NCBI RefSeq assembly: GCF_001957135.1
Contig: NZ_MPHK01000001.1
Coordinates: 334,646-398,645, forward strand
Direction of reading: 5' to 3'
DNA from: Shewanella sp. UCD-KL21
Lineage (GTDB): Bacteria > Pseudomonadota > Gammaproteobacteria > Enterobacterales > Shewanellaceae
DNA length: 64,000 nt
The notes below the pieces were generated by a model. It saw only the letters and a list, made by a program, of their open reading frames with translations, ran no database searches and had not been told where the DNA came from. Shown piece by piece: positions 55,474 through 64,000 of this stretch. The position numbers and the translations under genes were made by a program. Each line of letters starts with the position of its first letter. Positions within the stretch are counted from its first letter, which is position 1.

Positions 55474-56020
55474 CCAGTTAACCGACCAAATTAGAGAATG
55501 CTACGGCCGAGTAGTGTGGACCCATAAAACCCACGAGAAGTGCGCTGACATCCTTGATGATAGTCACAATCTGATAAAGCTAGTCCAGATTATTCTATCA
55601 GCAGCAACCACAACAGGTATCTTCGCTGCCGTATTTGGAAGCCAACCTTTTATCGGGTATATCTCAGCCGTTATCTCATTAATTCTCACAATATTGACCA
55701 CATACGTGAAGAAGTACGACTTGGGTGGCCTCTCTCAAAAACACAGAGACGCTGCGGCCTCGCTTTGGAATATTAGAGAATCCTATTTGTCTCTAATAAC
55801 TGACCTAACCACTAAGTCCATTGACGAGCCTGAGGCAAGAACTAAAAGAGACTCACTACAAGCAAGTCTGCACAAACTCTATAAAGGCTCACCAAGCACC
55901 AATGTTGGCTCAGCGTACAAGTTGGCATCTGAAGCGCTACAACAAAACGAAGAACTTACTTTCTCAGATGAAGAAATTGATAAATTTCTTCCAGTCTCGC
56001 TACGCAAGACCTCTAGTTAA
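55451..56020 (+). CDS. SLATT-like two-transmembrane effector
   Basis: A 189-residue protein with a helical N-terminus (residues 1-35), two adjacent membrane helices (about 41-62 and 67-86) joined by a short turn, and a helical cytoplasmic tail with L-S-x-K-H-R-D-A-A-x-S-L-W. This plan is that of SLATT domains, which sit beside CD-NTases and are thought to form pores on binding the cyclic nucleotide, killing the infected cell. I start at ATG 55451; the earlier in-frame start lies deep inside the CD-NTase gene. The stop overlaps the next gene by one base (TAATG). Confidence 0.82.
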   Translation: MELNSHHNQLTDQIRECYGRVVWTHKTHEKCADILDDSHNLIKLVQIILSAATTTGIFAAVFGSQPFIGYISAVISLILTILTTYVKKYDLGGLSQKHRDAAASLWNIRESYLSLITDLTTKSIDEPEARTKRDSLQASLHKLYKGSPSTNVGSAYKLASEALQQNEELTFSDEEIDKFLPVSLRKTSS

Positions 56021-57282
56021 TGAATATCTGCAAACGCTTTCAATGCGAAACATGCACAGTACTAATTGATTGCCGAATTGGTATGTCCAACCGTGATATT
56101 CAACCATTTCAATTTGCTTGCCCAAACTGCGAAGAAGTTATCTCGTTTACCATTGGCACTCAGGAAGGCGACATAACTGGTGCTATTGACATATTAGACT
56201 TTAAGGGACCTTTTAACGGTGAAAACCCCTTTGTTGAACTGCACTTAGACTTTCCCGTTTCTTTTGGAGCGTACGAGCAAGTTACGACGTTCATGAGGAT
56301 AATCCACGAAATAGGTGACGAAGCTTTTCGTGACTTGAATCTTAGGTTAACTCTTCTCAACAACCTTTATTCAAAGAAACGCGATTTGCAGCGACTAATA
56401 ACTCAATACAAAAGAGGGGATATTGACGCTTTTGAGCAAGCCTGTAATAAACTTGATGGAGTAACCCTTGAAAGCCATAAGAAGCAAGATGTTTTAGCTG
56501 CTCTGTATACTACAACATCGAACATCTCATCTCCGTTCACCATCTACGAACAAAATAAAGAGATGAGCAGAGAAATGCCTGAAATTCTTCGGTGGCTACA
56601 TAGTCACCATCAAGAAAAAACAAATGAGTTCTTTAACAAAGTCATCGACAACGACTTTATTAAAACACTTCATCACGACTGCCTAAGTCTTTATCCAAAA
56701 ATGATTGAGTTAGAGCTCCCGTTTAGACCAACGTTTTATCAAGACTACGCAGAAGTTGATGATACAAGTAAGACGCCAGCGAGAATATCAACCGCTGACT
56801 TTGATGCTTGCTGTAATTTCTATAAAGACTTAGCAGAGGTATACGCTCGACAGATGACGCTGGTCGCAGGCCTGAATAACTTAATAAAAAGAGGCGACTA
56901 CGACTTATTTGACGACTCGGTTAGGCTCAATAAAAAACAAGAGAAAATCAAAGCATTCGAATCAATTGATAGTTACGCCAATATGGACTTAGGAAGAAAA
57001 GCTGGTGCCATCGATGACTCTTTCTTTCGATTTAATGAGTCCGCAATTGATAACAAAATTAGAAACGGTATAGCTCACTACAAGTATACGTACAAAGAGT
57101 CGTCTCAATTAATCACTTTTTACCCTGCACGCGAAGGGATGGAGCGAAACACTTATCACGAACTTTACTTTTCTGAGTTCATGCGCAAATCCCTTTTACT
57201 TTTCCGAGACGTCCACAACCTGAACCACATGATTAAGGCAGTCTTGTATTTTAATATCTTTATACTGAAAAACGATGTGTAG
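56020..57282 (+). CDS. unrecognised protein with N-terminal zinc-ribbon-like cysteines and C-terminal HEPN-type motif
   Basis: A 420-residue protein of no family I can name. The N-terminus has two cysteine pairs (C9-x2-C12 and C34-x2-C37, with C4 and C18 also present), as in a zinc ribbon. A long helical middle follows. Near the end, R348-N349-G-I-A-H353 fits the R-N-x3-H signature of HEPN ribonucleases such as AbiJ/Apea-type abortive infection proteins. It starts by one-base overlap with the SLATT-like gene and a terminator follows its stop, so it is the third gene of the CBASS-like operon. It could be a second, RNA-cleaving effector or a regulator; this is inference. Confidence 0.75.
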   Translation: MNICKRFQCETCTVLIDCRIGMSNRDIQPFQFACPNCEEVISFTIGTQEGDITGAIDILDFKGPFNGENPFVELHLDFPVSFGAYEQVTTFMRIIHEIGDEAFRDLNLRLTLLNNLYSKKRDLQRLITQYKRGDIDAFEQACNKLDGVTLESHKKQDVLAALYTTTSNISSPFTIYEQNKEMSREMPEILRWLHSHHQEKTNEFFNKVIDNDFIKTLHHDCLSLYPKMIELELPFRPTFYQDYAEVDDTSKTPARISTADFDACCNFYKDLAEVYARQMTLVAGLNNLIKRGDYDLFDDSVRLNKKQEKIKAFESIDSYANMDLGRKAGAIDDSFFRFNESAIDNKIRNGIAHYKYTYKESSQLITFYPAREGMERNTYHELYFSEFMRKSLLLFRDVHNLNHMIKAVLYFNIFILKNDV

Positions 57283-57283
57283 A

Positions 57284-57317
57284 AACAGCAACAACTGAAC
57301 TTAGTTGTTGCTGTTTT
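57284..57317 (+). terminator. Rho-independent terminator of the CBASS-like operon
   Basis: Perfect 13-base arms at 57284-57296 and 57303-57315 with a six-base loop begin one base after the stop codon of the third gene and end in four T. This marks the operon end. Confidence 0.82.
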
Positions 57318-57362
57318 ACATTACGGACATCAACAACTTGGCGTACAACTTCGGTTACCCTT

Positions 57363-57403
57363 AACACTCGAAAATAACATCAGCGCTGTTATTTTCGAGT
57401 GTT
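57363..57403. terminator. 17-bp perfect inverted repeat between convergent genes
   Basis: Arms at 57363-57379 and 57387-57403 pair perfectly over 17 bases with a seven-base loop. The right arm touches the stop codon of the minus-strand gene. It is probably the terminator of that gene. Confidence 0.7.
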
Positions 57404-57953
57404 ATGCTTTAGCTTCTAAGTCGCCACCAGAAACAACAATACTAGTTTCTACTTCATCGTATGGAATATCACCATTTGATGGGAGATTTGATTTGGTAGT
57501 ATTATTCCTAAATGTAGTGTTCTCTAGATATACATTTCCTTTTTGAAACCCTTGTGCTAACTGTATTTTTGCCAATGAAATTGCAGCCCTTCGATGTGAT
57601 GAGTTTCCATCAAATATTGAGTTTTTAATAACCAAATCAAAATCAGGACTGATAAAGGTTCCGTGTGATGGATTACACCCCACTATCCGTGGTTCCGTTG
57701 AGGTTATGCAGTCAGCTGAACCTAATATATCGATTACACCACCATAATCGGAAGAACTATTGCCGATGAACTTAGTATCTTCGATGTAATTAGGGTCAGT
57801 GTAAAATTTATCAAGAGTGGGCAGATTGTACGGTTCAAAAGGGATTTTGGGGGGAATTAAGATACTTTTTATAATCAACATCAGGCCAATTAGAGCTAAC
57901 GTTCTAACCCATTTTTGTCCAAAAGTAATTCCGGTTCTTAAGTACCTACCCAT
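57402..57953 (-). CDS. membrane-anchored protein of unknown function
   Basis: A 183-residue protein with a basic N-terminus and one membrane helix (about residues 15-33), then a mostly beta-type region with repeated N-S-x-F-x-G-N-S and T-x-F-R-N-N-T motifs that suggest a short right-handed beta helix. It resembles no family I know. It converges on the CBASS-like operon. Only 20 bases separate its start from an upstream hairpin terminator, so its promoter is unclear. Whether it belongs to the defence insertion is open. Confidence 0.55.
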   Translation of the reverse strand: MGRYLRTGITFGQKWVRTLALIGLMLIIKSILIPPKIPFEPYNLPTLDKFYTDPNYIEDTKFIGNSSSDYGGVIDILGSADCITSTEPRIVGCNPSHGTFISPDFDLVIKNSIFDGNSSHRRAAISLAKIQLAQGFQKGNVYLENTTFRNNTTKSNLPSNGDIPYDEVETSIVVSGGDLEAKA

Positions 57954-57970
57954 AAACTTATCTAATACAA

Positions 57971-58002
57971 AAAATCAGCTAACCGAGGTTAGCTGTTTTT
58001 TT
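57971..58002. terminator. bidirectional Rho-independent terminator
   Basis: Nine-base arms at 57976-57984 and 57987-57995 are flanked by an A-run on the left and eight T on the right, so it can stop transcription either way. It lies after the SirB2-like gene (minus strand) and before the membrane-anchored protein gene. Confidence 0.82.
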
Positions 58003-58134
58003 TAATCTTTAATTCTTATGTGAAGGACTGTATGTACGCAGTAATAAAATGGTGGCTGGCATAAAACCTAAAAATCACCAAAGCTAAGCAGCTTTTTTGC
58101 TGAGTCTACTTAGCTTAGTTTTTGCAACAATGAG

Positions 58135-58575
58135 CTAGCAGCTTGCTGTTAACATTACGTAACCTAGTTCAATGTAGGCATTCGCATCTTCAACCCCTTT
58201 GGTTTTTAGATGGTGAGCAAACCCCAGTCTGGCACTCATTACAATCCAAAATGTGGCACTGATAAAGCCGACAATGCGCCAAACATTTGATTTTGCCCAC
58301 TTAAGCGCAAAGGTTATTGAAAGTACATACAGCACAAACCCCGCTAGTTTTGACGATGCCCAACCGTTGACGAAGGGGTATAAATTCAGTGGATTAACAA
58401 TAACAAGGTAAAGGAAAGTTGCGATAAATAACGTATATAAGATGTGTGGCCCTGTTTTCAGCAGCTTATTATTGACCTTGTCAGAACCTTTCATTGTTAA
58501 TACTAAATTAATAATAAAAAAGATAAACGTGAGCGCAATTATTGTCAGGTGGGTATGCTTAACCATCATGTACAT
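58135..58575 (-). CDS. SirB2-family membrane protein
   Basis: A 146-residue protein with four hydrophobic helices. The opening K-H-T-H-L-T-x-I-A-L and the following layout match the SirB2 family, annotated as regulators of invasion genes but biochemically unknown. It stands alone between the CBASS-like insertion and the catabolic genes. Several in-frame ATG codons near the start make the exact N-terminus uncertain. Confidence 0.75.
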   Translation of the reverse strand: MYMMVKHTHLTIIALTFIFFIINLVLTMKGSDKVNNKLLKTGPHILYTLFIATFLYLVIVNPLNLYPFVNGWASSKLAGFVLYVLSITFALKWAKSNVWRIVGFISATFWIVMSARLGFAHHLKTKGVEDANAYIELGYVMLTASC

Positions 58576-58748
58576 GCTGTTGTTCCTTAGGGGATGTTAT
58601 TAAAATAAATTGTATACAACTTAAACTAATGCTGGTCGTTCTACAATTGTAATTATTCTAATTTTTTATGCACTTAGTCTATTTTGACAAGAATGCGACC
58701 ACAGCTTTGTACGTACAAAAAATAATTAAGTTCAATTCATTTTCATTG

Positions 58749-59525
58749 TTAATGTATAAAGTGCCCTGCTCCTACATAGGCTAATTGCAATGCAAGTAGA
58801 CTTAATGTGAGTTTAAACAGCTTGCTAAAGTTGGTAGTGGTGATGCGATTAAGCAATTTCAGTCCTGCAAAGGTGCCAAGCGCGCCGCTTATTACCATGG
58901 CACACACTAATGGTAACCATTGCGTGAAGCCAAACCCCAGTAGCGTGAATATTATGGCTTTAAAGCTGTGTTGCATTGTCATGCAGCTTGAAAAGGTCGC
59001 GGTAAAGCGCAGTTTGTCTTGCAGTGCAGTTTGATTAAGGTAATTAACATACATATAGCTGCCGACCAGTGGCCCGCTAGCACCGACAAAAAAAGATAAA
59101 AAGCTGGTAATCGCACCTGCCACGACCCTAGAGCTGGGTGACGAGCCGATAAATGTTGGTTTTTTGCCCCACAACAAATATAAAATAAAAATAGCCAACA
59201 CTAGTTTCATTGGCTCAAGGGAAATTTGACTAATCACAGTGGTAGATAACGCCGCGCCAAGTACGCCACCTAGTGAAAAATACAGTAACATTGGCAGATC
59301 AACATGCTTAATCGTGGCCAGTGCGCGATTAGCATTTGAGCCCAGCTGCACTAAGCCATGTACCGGAATGACTATCATCATAGGTAGTAATGATGCCATT
59401 AAAACTAATAACAATAAGCCACCGCCAGCGCCCATTGCTGCGGTGATAAACGAGCTAAAAAACGCGGCTATCACTAATACAAGGGCCATAGTTGGGCTGA
59501 GTAATTCGTTAAGCAATAAGTCCAA
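58749..59525 (-). CDS. TauE/SafE-family anion permease
   Basis: A 258-residue membrane protein with seven to eight helices, of the TauE/SafE family that exports sulfite or sulfonates and, in some members, takes up organic acids. G-x-G-G-G and duplicated four-helix halves fit the family. It ends the minus-strand lig run, 15 bases after the aldo/keto reductase, so an aromatic or ring-cleavage acid could be its substrate; this is inferred only from position. Confidence 0.8.
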   Translation of the reverse strand: MDLLLNELLSPTMALVLVIAAFFSSFITAAMGAGGGLLLLVLMASLLPMMIVIPVHGLVQLGSNANRALATIKHVDLPMLLYFSLGGVLGAALSTTVISQISLEPMKLVLAIFILYLLWGKKPTFIGSSPSSRVVAGAITSFLSFFVGASGPLVGSYMYVNYLNQTALQDKLRFTATFSSCMTMQHSFKAIIFTLLGFGFTQWLPLVCAMVISGALGTFAGLKLLNRITTTNFSKLFKLTLSLLALQLAYVGAGHFIH

Positions 59526-59540
59526 TGCTGCTTAGTCCGT

Positions 59541-60527
59541 TTAGAAATCTTCGGTATCTATTTCGGTTTGGGTCATGGCTGGATACCGTGCGCCGCTAAT
59601 GGCACTTGGGGCAAACACCTTGTTTAAATGCGCTAGCACGACTTGGCTTAATTGCACCTTATCTGCGCCCATGTTGTCTTGTAAATGAGCGATATTAGTT
59701 GTACCAGGAATGGCTAAAATGTTGTCGGATTGATGTAACAACCATGCAAGGTTTAGCTGGGCTAAACTGCAATTGAGCTGTTGACTGATTTGAGTTAACT
59801 CAGCCACCAATAAACGATTCTTTTCGATATGTGGGCTTTGAAACCGGGGCATGCCACGGCGGATATCGCCGTCAACTAACACTTGGGCTAACGGCACCTG
59901 ATCGGTTAAAAAGCCCCGTGCTAAAGGCGAGAATGCCACAAAGGCAATATCGAGTTGTTTACAGGTATCAAGCACGGCTATTTCAGGGTTGCGGCTCCAT
60001 AAGGAATATTCGCTTTGCACTGCGGCAATGGCATGTTCTGCATGGGCTTTTTTAAGGGTTGTGGCTGACACTTCAGACAAACCAATAGATTTGATTTTAC
60101 CCTCTTTTACCATTAACCCCAGCTCACCTACGCTGTCTTCAATGGGTACATTTTTGTCCCAGCGATGTAAATAATACAGATCGAGTACATCGGTTTGCAG
60201 GCTGGTTAATGAACTTTCAATGGTACGTCGTAATGTGGCGGGACGGCCATCAATGACTTTTTTGCCATCAACGCCTGTCATGCCGCATTTACTGGCTAAC
60301 AGTAATTTTTCACGATACGGTTTGAGCACTTTACCGACTAATTGCTCGTTTTTACCAAAACCATATAAGGCTGCAGTATCAAAATGATCAACGCCTAACT
60401 CAACGGCACTGAGTAGCAGGCGTGTGGCATCTTGCTCGCTAAGAGGATGACCATAAGCATGACTTAAATTCATGCAACCGAGTCCAATGGGGTTGACTGA
60501 TTGACCATTAAGCATTCGTTTACTCAT
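59541..60527 (-). CDS. aldo/keto reductase
   Basis: A 328-residue NADPH-dependent oxidoreductase with TIM-barrel fold. The catalytic tetrad is visible: D in H-F-D-T-A, Y in A-A-L-Y-G, K in L-A-S-K-C-G and H in Y-Y-L-H-R. It is of the AKR11/13-like type acting on aldehydes. It lies 20 bases downstream of ligC within the lig run and might reduce or detoxify aromatic aldehydes; substrate unknown. Confidence 0.85.
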   Translation of the reverse strand: MSKRMLNGQSVNPIGLGCMNLSHAYGHPLSEQDATRLLLSAVELGVDHFDTAALYGFGKNEQLVGKVLKPYREKLLLASKCGMTGVDGKKVIDGRPATLRRTIESSLTSLQTDVLDLYYLHRWDKNVPIEDSVGELGLMVKEGKIKSIGLSEVSATTLKKAHAEHAIAAVQSEYSLWSRNPEIAVLDTCKQLDIAFVAFSPLARGFLTDQVPLAQVLVDGDIRRGMPRFQSPHIEKNRLLVAELTQISQQLNCSLAQLNLAWLLHQSDNILAIPGTTNIAHLQDNMGADKVQLSQVVLAHLNKVFAPSAISGARYPAMTQTEIDTEDF

Positions 60528-60547
60528 AGCATCCTCTTTATTTGCAA

Positions 60548-61489
60548 TTAACGGGTTAGCTGTAATTCAAGATCGTGCAGTACTTTATAACAATCAAGCA
60601 CTTTGGCAACACTTGAATTAGGCTCGCGCCCTTGTTGAATGGCGGCAAAAAACTCACGGTCTTGTAATTCAATACCATTCATTGACACAGCAACATTTGA
60701 CACATCAATGGGCTCTTCTTTACCGTTAACTAAGTCATCGTAACGGGCAATATAAGTACCATTGTCACAGATATAACGGAAAAAAGTACCTAGCGGGCCA
60801 TCATTATTAAACGACAATGACAGTGTACAAATCGCGCCATTTTCTGCCTGTAGCTGGATTGACATATCTAACGCTATACCTAACTCAGGGTGAATTGGCC
60901 CTTGTATCGCATTGGCTTTAACCACTTTTGAATTGGCTTGATAAGCAAACAAGTCAACGGTGTGCGCCGCATGATGCCATAACAAGTGATCGGTCCATGA
61001 ACGGGCCTCACCTTTGGCATTAATGTTTTTACGACGGAAAAAATAAGTTTGCACATCCATTTGCTGAATGTTTAATTCACCGGCAGTAATTTTATTATTC
61101 ACCCATTGGTGCGACGGGTTAAAACGGCGCGTATGACCAACCATACAGGTTAAACCAGTTTGCTTTTGGGTTTCGACAACGGCTAAAGAATCTTCCCAGC
61201 TATCAGCTAATGGAATTTCAACCTGTACATGCTTACCTGCTTGCATGCACTGAATTGATTGCGCGGCGTGCTGCTGGGTTGGCGTGCATAAAATAACTGC
61301 ATCGGCGGCTATTTTTAGTGCCTCGGTTAGATCGGTGAAGACTTGTTTGATGCCGTATTCATCAGCTACTTGTTGGGTTTTCTCTAACGAGCGCCCGACT
61401 AAAGCGACAACCTCGACGCCATCGATATTTTTAATGCCGTCAAGGTGTTTAATACCAAATGCCCCTGGGCCTACTACTATAACTTTCAT
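60548..61489 (-). CDS. ligC: 4-carboxy-2-hydroxymuconate-6-semialdehyde dehydrogenase LigC
   Basis: A 313-residue Gfo/Idh/MocA-type oxidoreductase with N-terminal Rossmann fold (G-P-G-A-F-G-x-K-H-L-D-G). The stretches C-T-P-T-Q-x-H-A, V-E-I-P-L-A-D-S-W and H-H-A-A-H-T-V-D match Sphingobium LigC closely. It oxidises the hemiacetal of the 4,5-cleavage product of protocatechuate to 2-pyrone-4,6-dicarboxylate with NADP. I start at 61489; the longer frame overlaps ligB. Confidence 0.92.
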   Translation of the reverse strand: MKVIVVGPGAFGIKHLDGIKNIDGVEVVALVGRSLEKTQQVADEYGIKQVFTDLTEALKIAADAVILCTPTQQHAAQSIQCMQAGKHVQVEIPLADSWEDSLAVVETQKQTGLTCMVGHTRRFNPSHQWVNNKITAGELNIQQMDVQTYFFRRKNINAKGEARSWTDHLLWHHAAHTVDLFAYQANSKVVKANAIQGPIHPELGIALDMSIQLQAENGAICTLSLSFNNDGPLGTFFRYICDNGTYIARYDDLVNGKEEPIDVSNVAVSMNGIELQDREFFAAIQQGREPNSSVAKVLDCYKVLHDLELQLTR

Positions 61490-61503
61490 AACATTATCCA
61501 GAT

Positions 61504-62734
<1,231 letters not shown>

Positions 62735-62743
62735 AACCTTCCC

Positions 62744-63637
62744 TTATTTAGACCAATACAAACGCATTGGATTGTCGACTAAAAGTTGTTGTTGCAGCGC
62801 TGCAGTTGGCGCAATCTGCGGGATAATATTCACTAGCTTGCCGTCATCTGGCATGTGACTTTTCATGTTTGGATGCGGCCAATCTGTGCCCCACAGTACT
62901 CGATCAGGAAACTGCTCTACTACAGTGCGTGCAAATGGCACTACGTCGGCATAATTGCTATCAGGCCCAACGACTGAGATGCGCTCTGGGCAGCTGACTT
63001 TTGACCACACATTCGGGTTTTCAGCCATGAATTTCAAAAACAGTTGAAAACCGTCATCATCAATAGGCTTGGACACATCAGGGCGTCCCATATGATCAAC
63101 CACTAAGGTCGTGGGCAAGCTGGTAAAAAAATCATACAGTTCAGGTAAATCTTGGCTTTCAAAGTAAATCACGATGTGCCAATCAAGCTTTTTGATCCGA
63201 TGAGCAATTTTGGTGAGCGAGTCAAAAGGCAGTGCATCAACAAGACGTTTAACAAAGTTAAACCTTACGCCACGCACGCCCGCTTGATGCAGCGCTTGTA
63301 ACTCAGCATCACTGATATCCTCTTTGATGGTGGCAACACCGCGAGCTAAACCGTTGGAACTATTTAATGCATCGACTAAGGCACTGTTGTCTGCGCCATG
63401 GCAAGTGGCTTGGACAATAACATTACGGCTAAAACCGAGGTGATCGCGCAGTGCCCATAGTTGATCTTTAGAGGCATCGCATGGGGTGTATTTACGCTCA
63501 GGTGCAAAGCCAAATTCATTTGCAGGGCCAAACACATGACAATGGGCATCAACAGCGCCAGCAGGCGGCTGGTAACTGGGGGTTACTGGTGATTGATGCC
63601 AATGTAGCCAATCAGCGTCAGTTATAAACTTACTCAT
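62744..63637 (-). CDS. ligI: 2-pyrone-4,6-dicarboxylate hydrolase LigI
   Basis: A 297-residue amidohydrolase-superfamily enzyme that opens 2-pyrone-4,6-dicarboxylate to 4-oxalomesaconate. V-D-A-H-C-H-V-F-G-P near residue 30 and L-W-G-T-D-W-P-H-P near 245 are the characteristic active-site segments. Its start overlaps the ligJ stop by 4 bp (ATGA). Confidence 0.93.
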   Translation of the reverse strand: MSKFITDADWLHWHQSPVTPSYQPPAGAVDAHCHVFGPANEFGFAPERKYTPCDASKDQLWALRDHLGFSRNVIVQATCHGADNSALVDALNSSNGLARGVATIKEDISDAELQALHQAGVRGVRFNFVKRLVDALPFDSLTKIAHRIKKLDWHIVIYFESQDLPELYDFFTSLPTTLVVDHMGRPDVSKPIDDDGFQLFLKFMAENPNVWSKVSCPERISVVGPDSNYADVVPFARTVVEQFPDRVLWGTDWPHPNMKSHMPDDGKLVNIIPQIAPTAALQQQLLVDNPMRLYWSK

Positions 63638-64000
63638 AGTCCCATTCCCTGTAATTTTTTACCTAAACGTGGATAAACACGGCGTGCATTACCTGAATAC
63701 ACTTTTTCACGGTCTTGTGGCGACAAATTCAGGCTGTCGACATAACGTTTAGTGTCATCAAAATATTGGCCTGTAGTTGGGTCAATGCCACGCACTGCGC
63801 CAATCATTTCTGAACCGAATAAAATATTTTCAATATCAATAACTTCAAACAACAAATCAATTCCAGGTTGATGATACACGCAAGTGTCAAAATATACATT
63901 TTTCATTAGATGTTCGTTCAGCGGTGGCTGCTTTAGCATGTCAGCTAAACCACGGTATCGCCCCCAGTGATAAGGTACTGCACCGCCACCGTGGGGAATG
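63634..64000 (-). CDS. ligJ: 4-oxalomesaconate hydratase LigJ (C-terminal part; cut by window edge)
   Basis: The frame continues past the window end; about 121 C-terminal residues are seen. I-P-H-G-G-G-A-V-P-Y-H-W-G-R at the edge, then F-G-S-E-M-I-G-A-V-R-G-I-D-P-T-T-G and G-N-A-R-R-V-Y-P-R match LigJ, an amidohydrolase-fold hydratase making 4-carboxy-4-hydroxy-2-oxoadipate, which the LigK aldolase would split. It is upstream of and overlaps ligI in the operon. Confidence 0.88.
   Translation of the reverse strand, partial: IPHGGGAVPYHWGRYRGLADMLKQPPLNEHLMKNVYFDTCVYHQPGIDLLFEVIDIENILFGSEMIGAVRGIDPTTGQYFDDTKRYVDSLNLSPQDREKVYSGNARRVYPRLGKKLQGMGL

Noticed and set aside
28551..57282. One large genomic island from the P4-type integrase to the CBASS-like genes
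   Set aside because: No matching attachment repeats or tRNA were found, and the long catabolic region between has ordinary composition; the idea is not supported by what I can see.

Overview
The window looks like chromosomal DNA of a marine gammaproteobacterium, most probably Shewanella. The grounds are an AT-leaning base composition, a typical Shewanella set of housekeeping and signalling genes (RecQ-like helicase, PatZ-type acetyltransferase, GGDEF/EAL and hybrid-kinase proteins, SirB2 and YgjV membrane proteins, UmuDC), and a catabolic region with TonB-dependent uptake. No rRNA, tRNA or CRISPR array was seen.

Region 1 (1-25.97 kb) is mostly core genome. It holds a DTW-domain tRNA modification enzyme, a RecQ-family helicase, a diguanylate cyclase, a protein acetyltransferase with its LysR neighbour, an HlyD-type membrane pair, a YgjV-like protein, SOS-controlled umuDC with a clear LexA box, a long RecX-like protein, a BASS-type transporter, several small secreted proteins, a 16S-type pseudouridine synthase, and a signalling pair (REC-EAL protein overlapping a large PAS/HisKA/REC/HPt hybrid kinase).

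Region 2 (26-32 kb) is accessory and decayed. It holds two unrelated tyrosine recombinases, long gene-poor AT-rich stretches, one small conserved-looking gene, and a frameshifted remnant of a protein built of tandem carbohydrate-binding-like repeats.

Region 3 (32-52.8 kb and 58.7-64 kb) is an aromatic (lignin-derived compound) catabolic region. Two glutathione S-transferases, one resembling LigF-type beta-etherases, lead into a six-gene minus-strand operon (FAH-family, cyclase-family, alpha/beta hydrolase, VOC extradiol-dioxygenase-like, Rieske ferredoxin, FAD monooxygenase) with a divergent LysR regulator. A periplasmic metallo-beta-lactamase-fold hydrolase, a TonB receptor, an MFS transporter and ScoAB CoA-transferase follow. 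A vanillate module comes next: two VanA-like Rieske oxygenases, one VanB-like reductase, and a GntR/FCD regulator whose promoter region carries three copies of a site matching the known VanR operator core. At the right end, ligJ (cut by the window), ligI, ligA, ligB and ligC encode the protocatechuate 4,5-cleavage route. Vanillate would thus be demethylated to protocatechuate and cleaved to oxaloacetate and pyruvate precursors.

Region 4 (52.8-58 kb) is a defence insertion between the two catabolic parts. A gene-free stretch with two near-identical 313-bp repeats and several hairpins is followed by a compact overlapping three-gene operon: a CD-NTase, a two-transmembrane SLATT-like protein, and an unrecognised protein with an N-terminal zinc-ribbon-like cysteine pattern and a C-terminal HEPN-type RNase motif. 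This looks like a CBASS-type anti-phage system with an unfamiliar third gene and is the most interesting item here.
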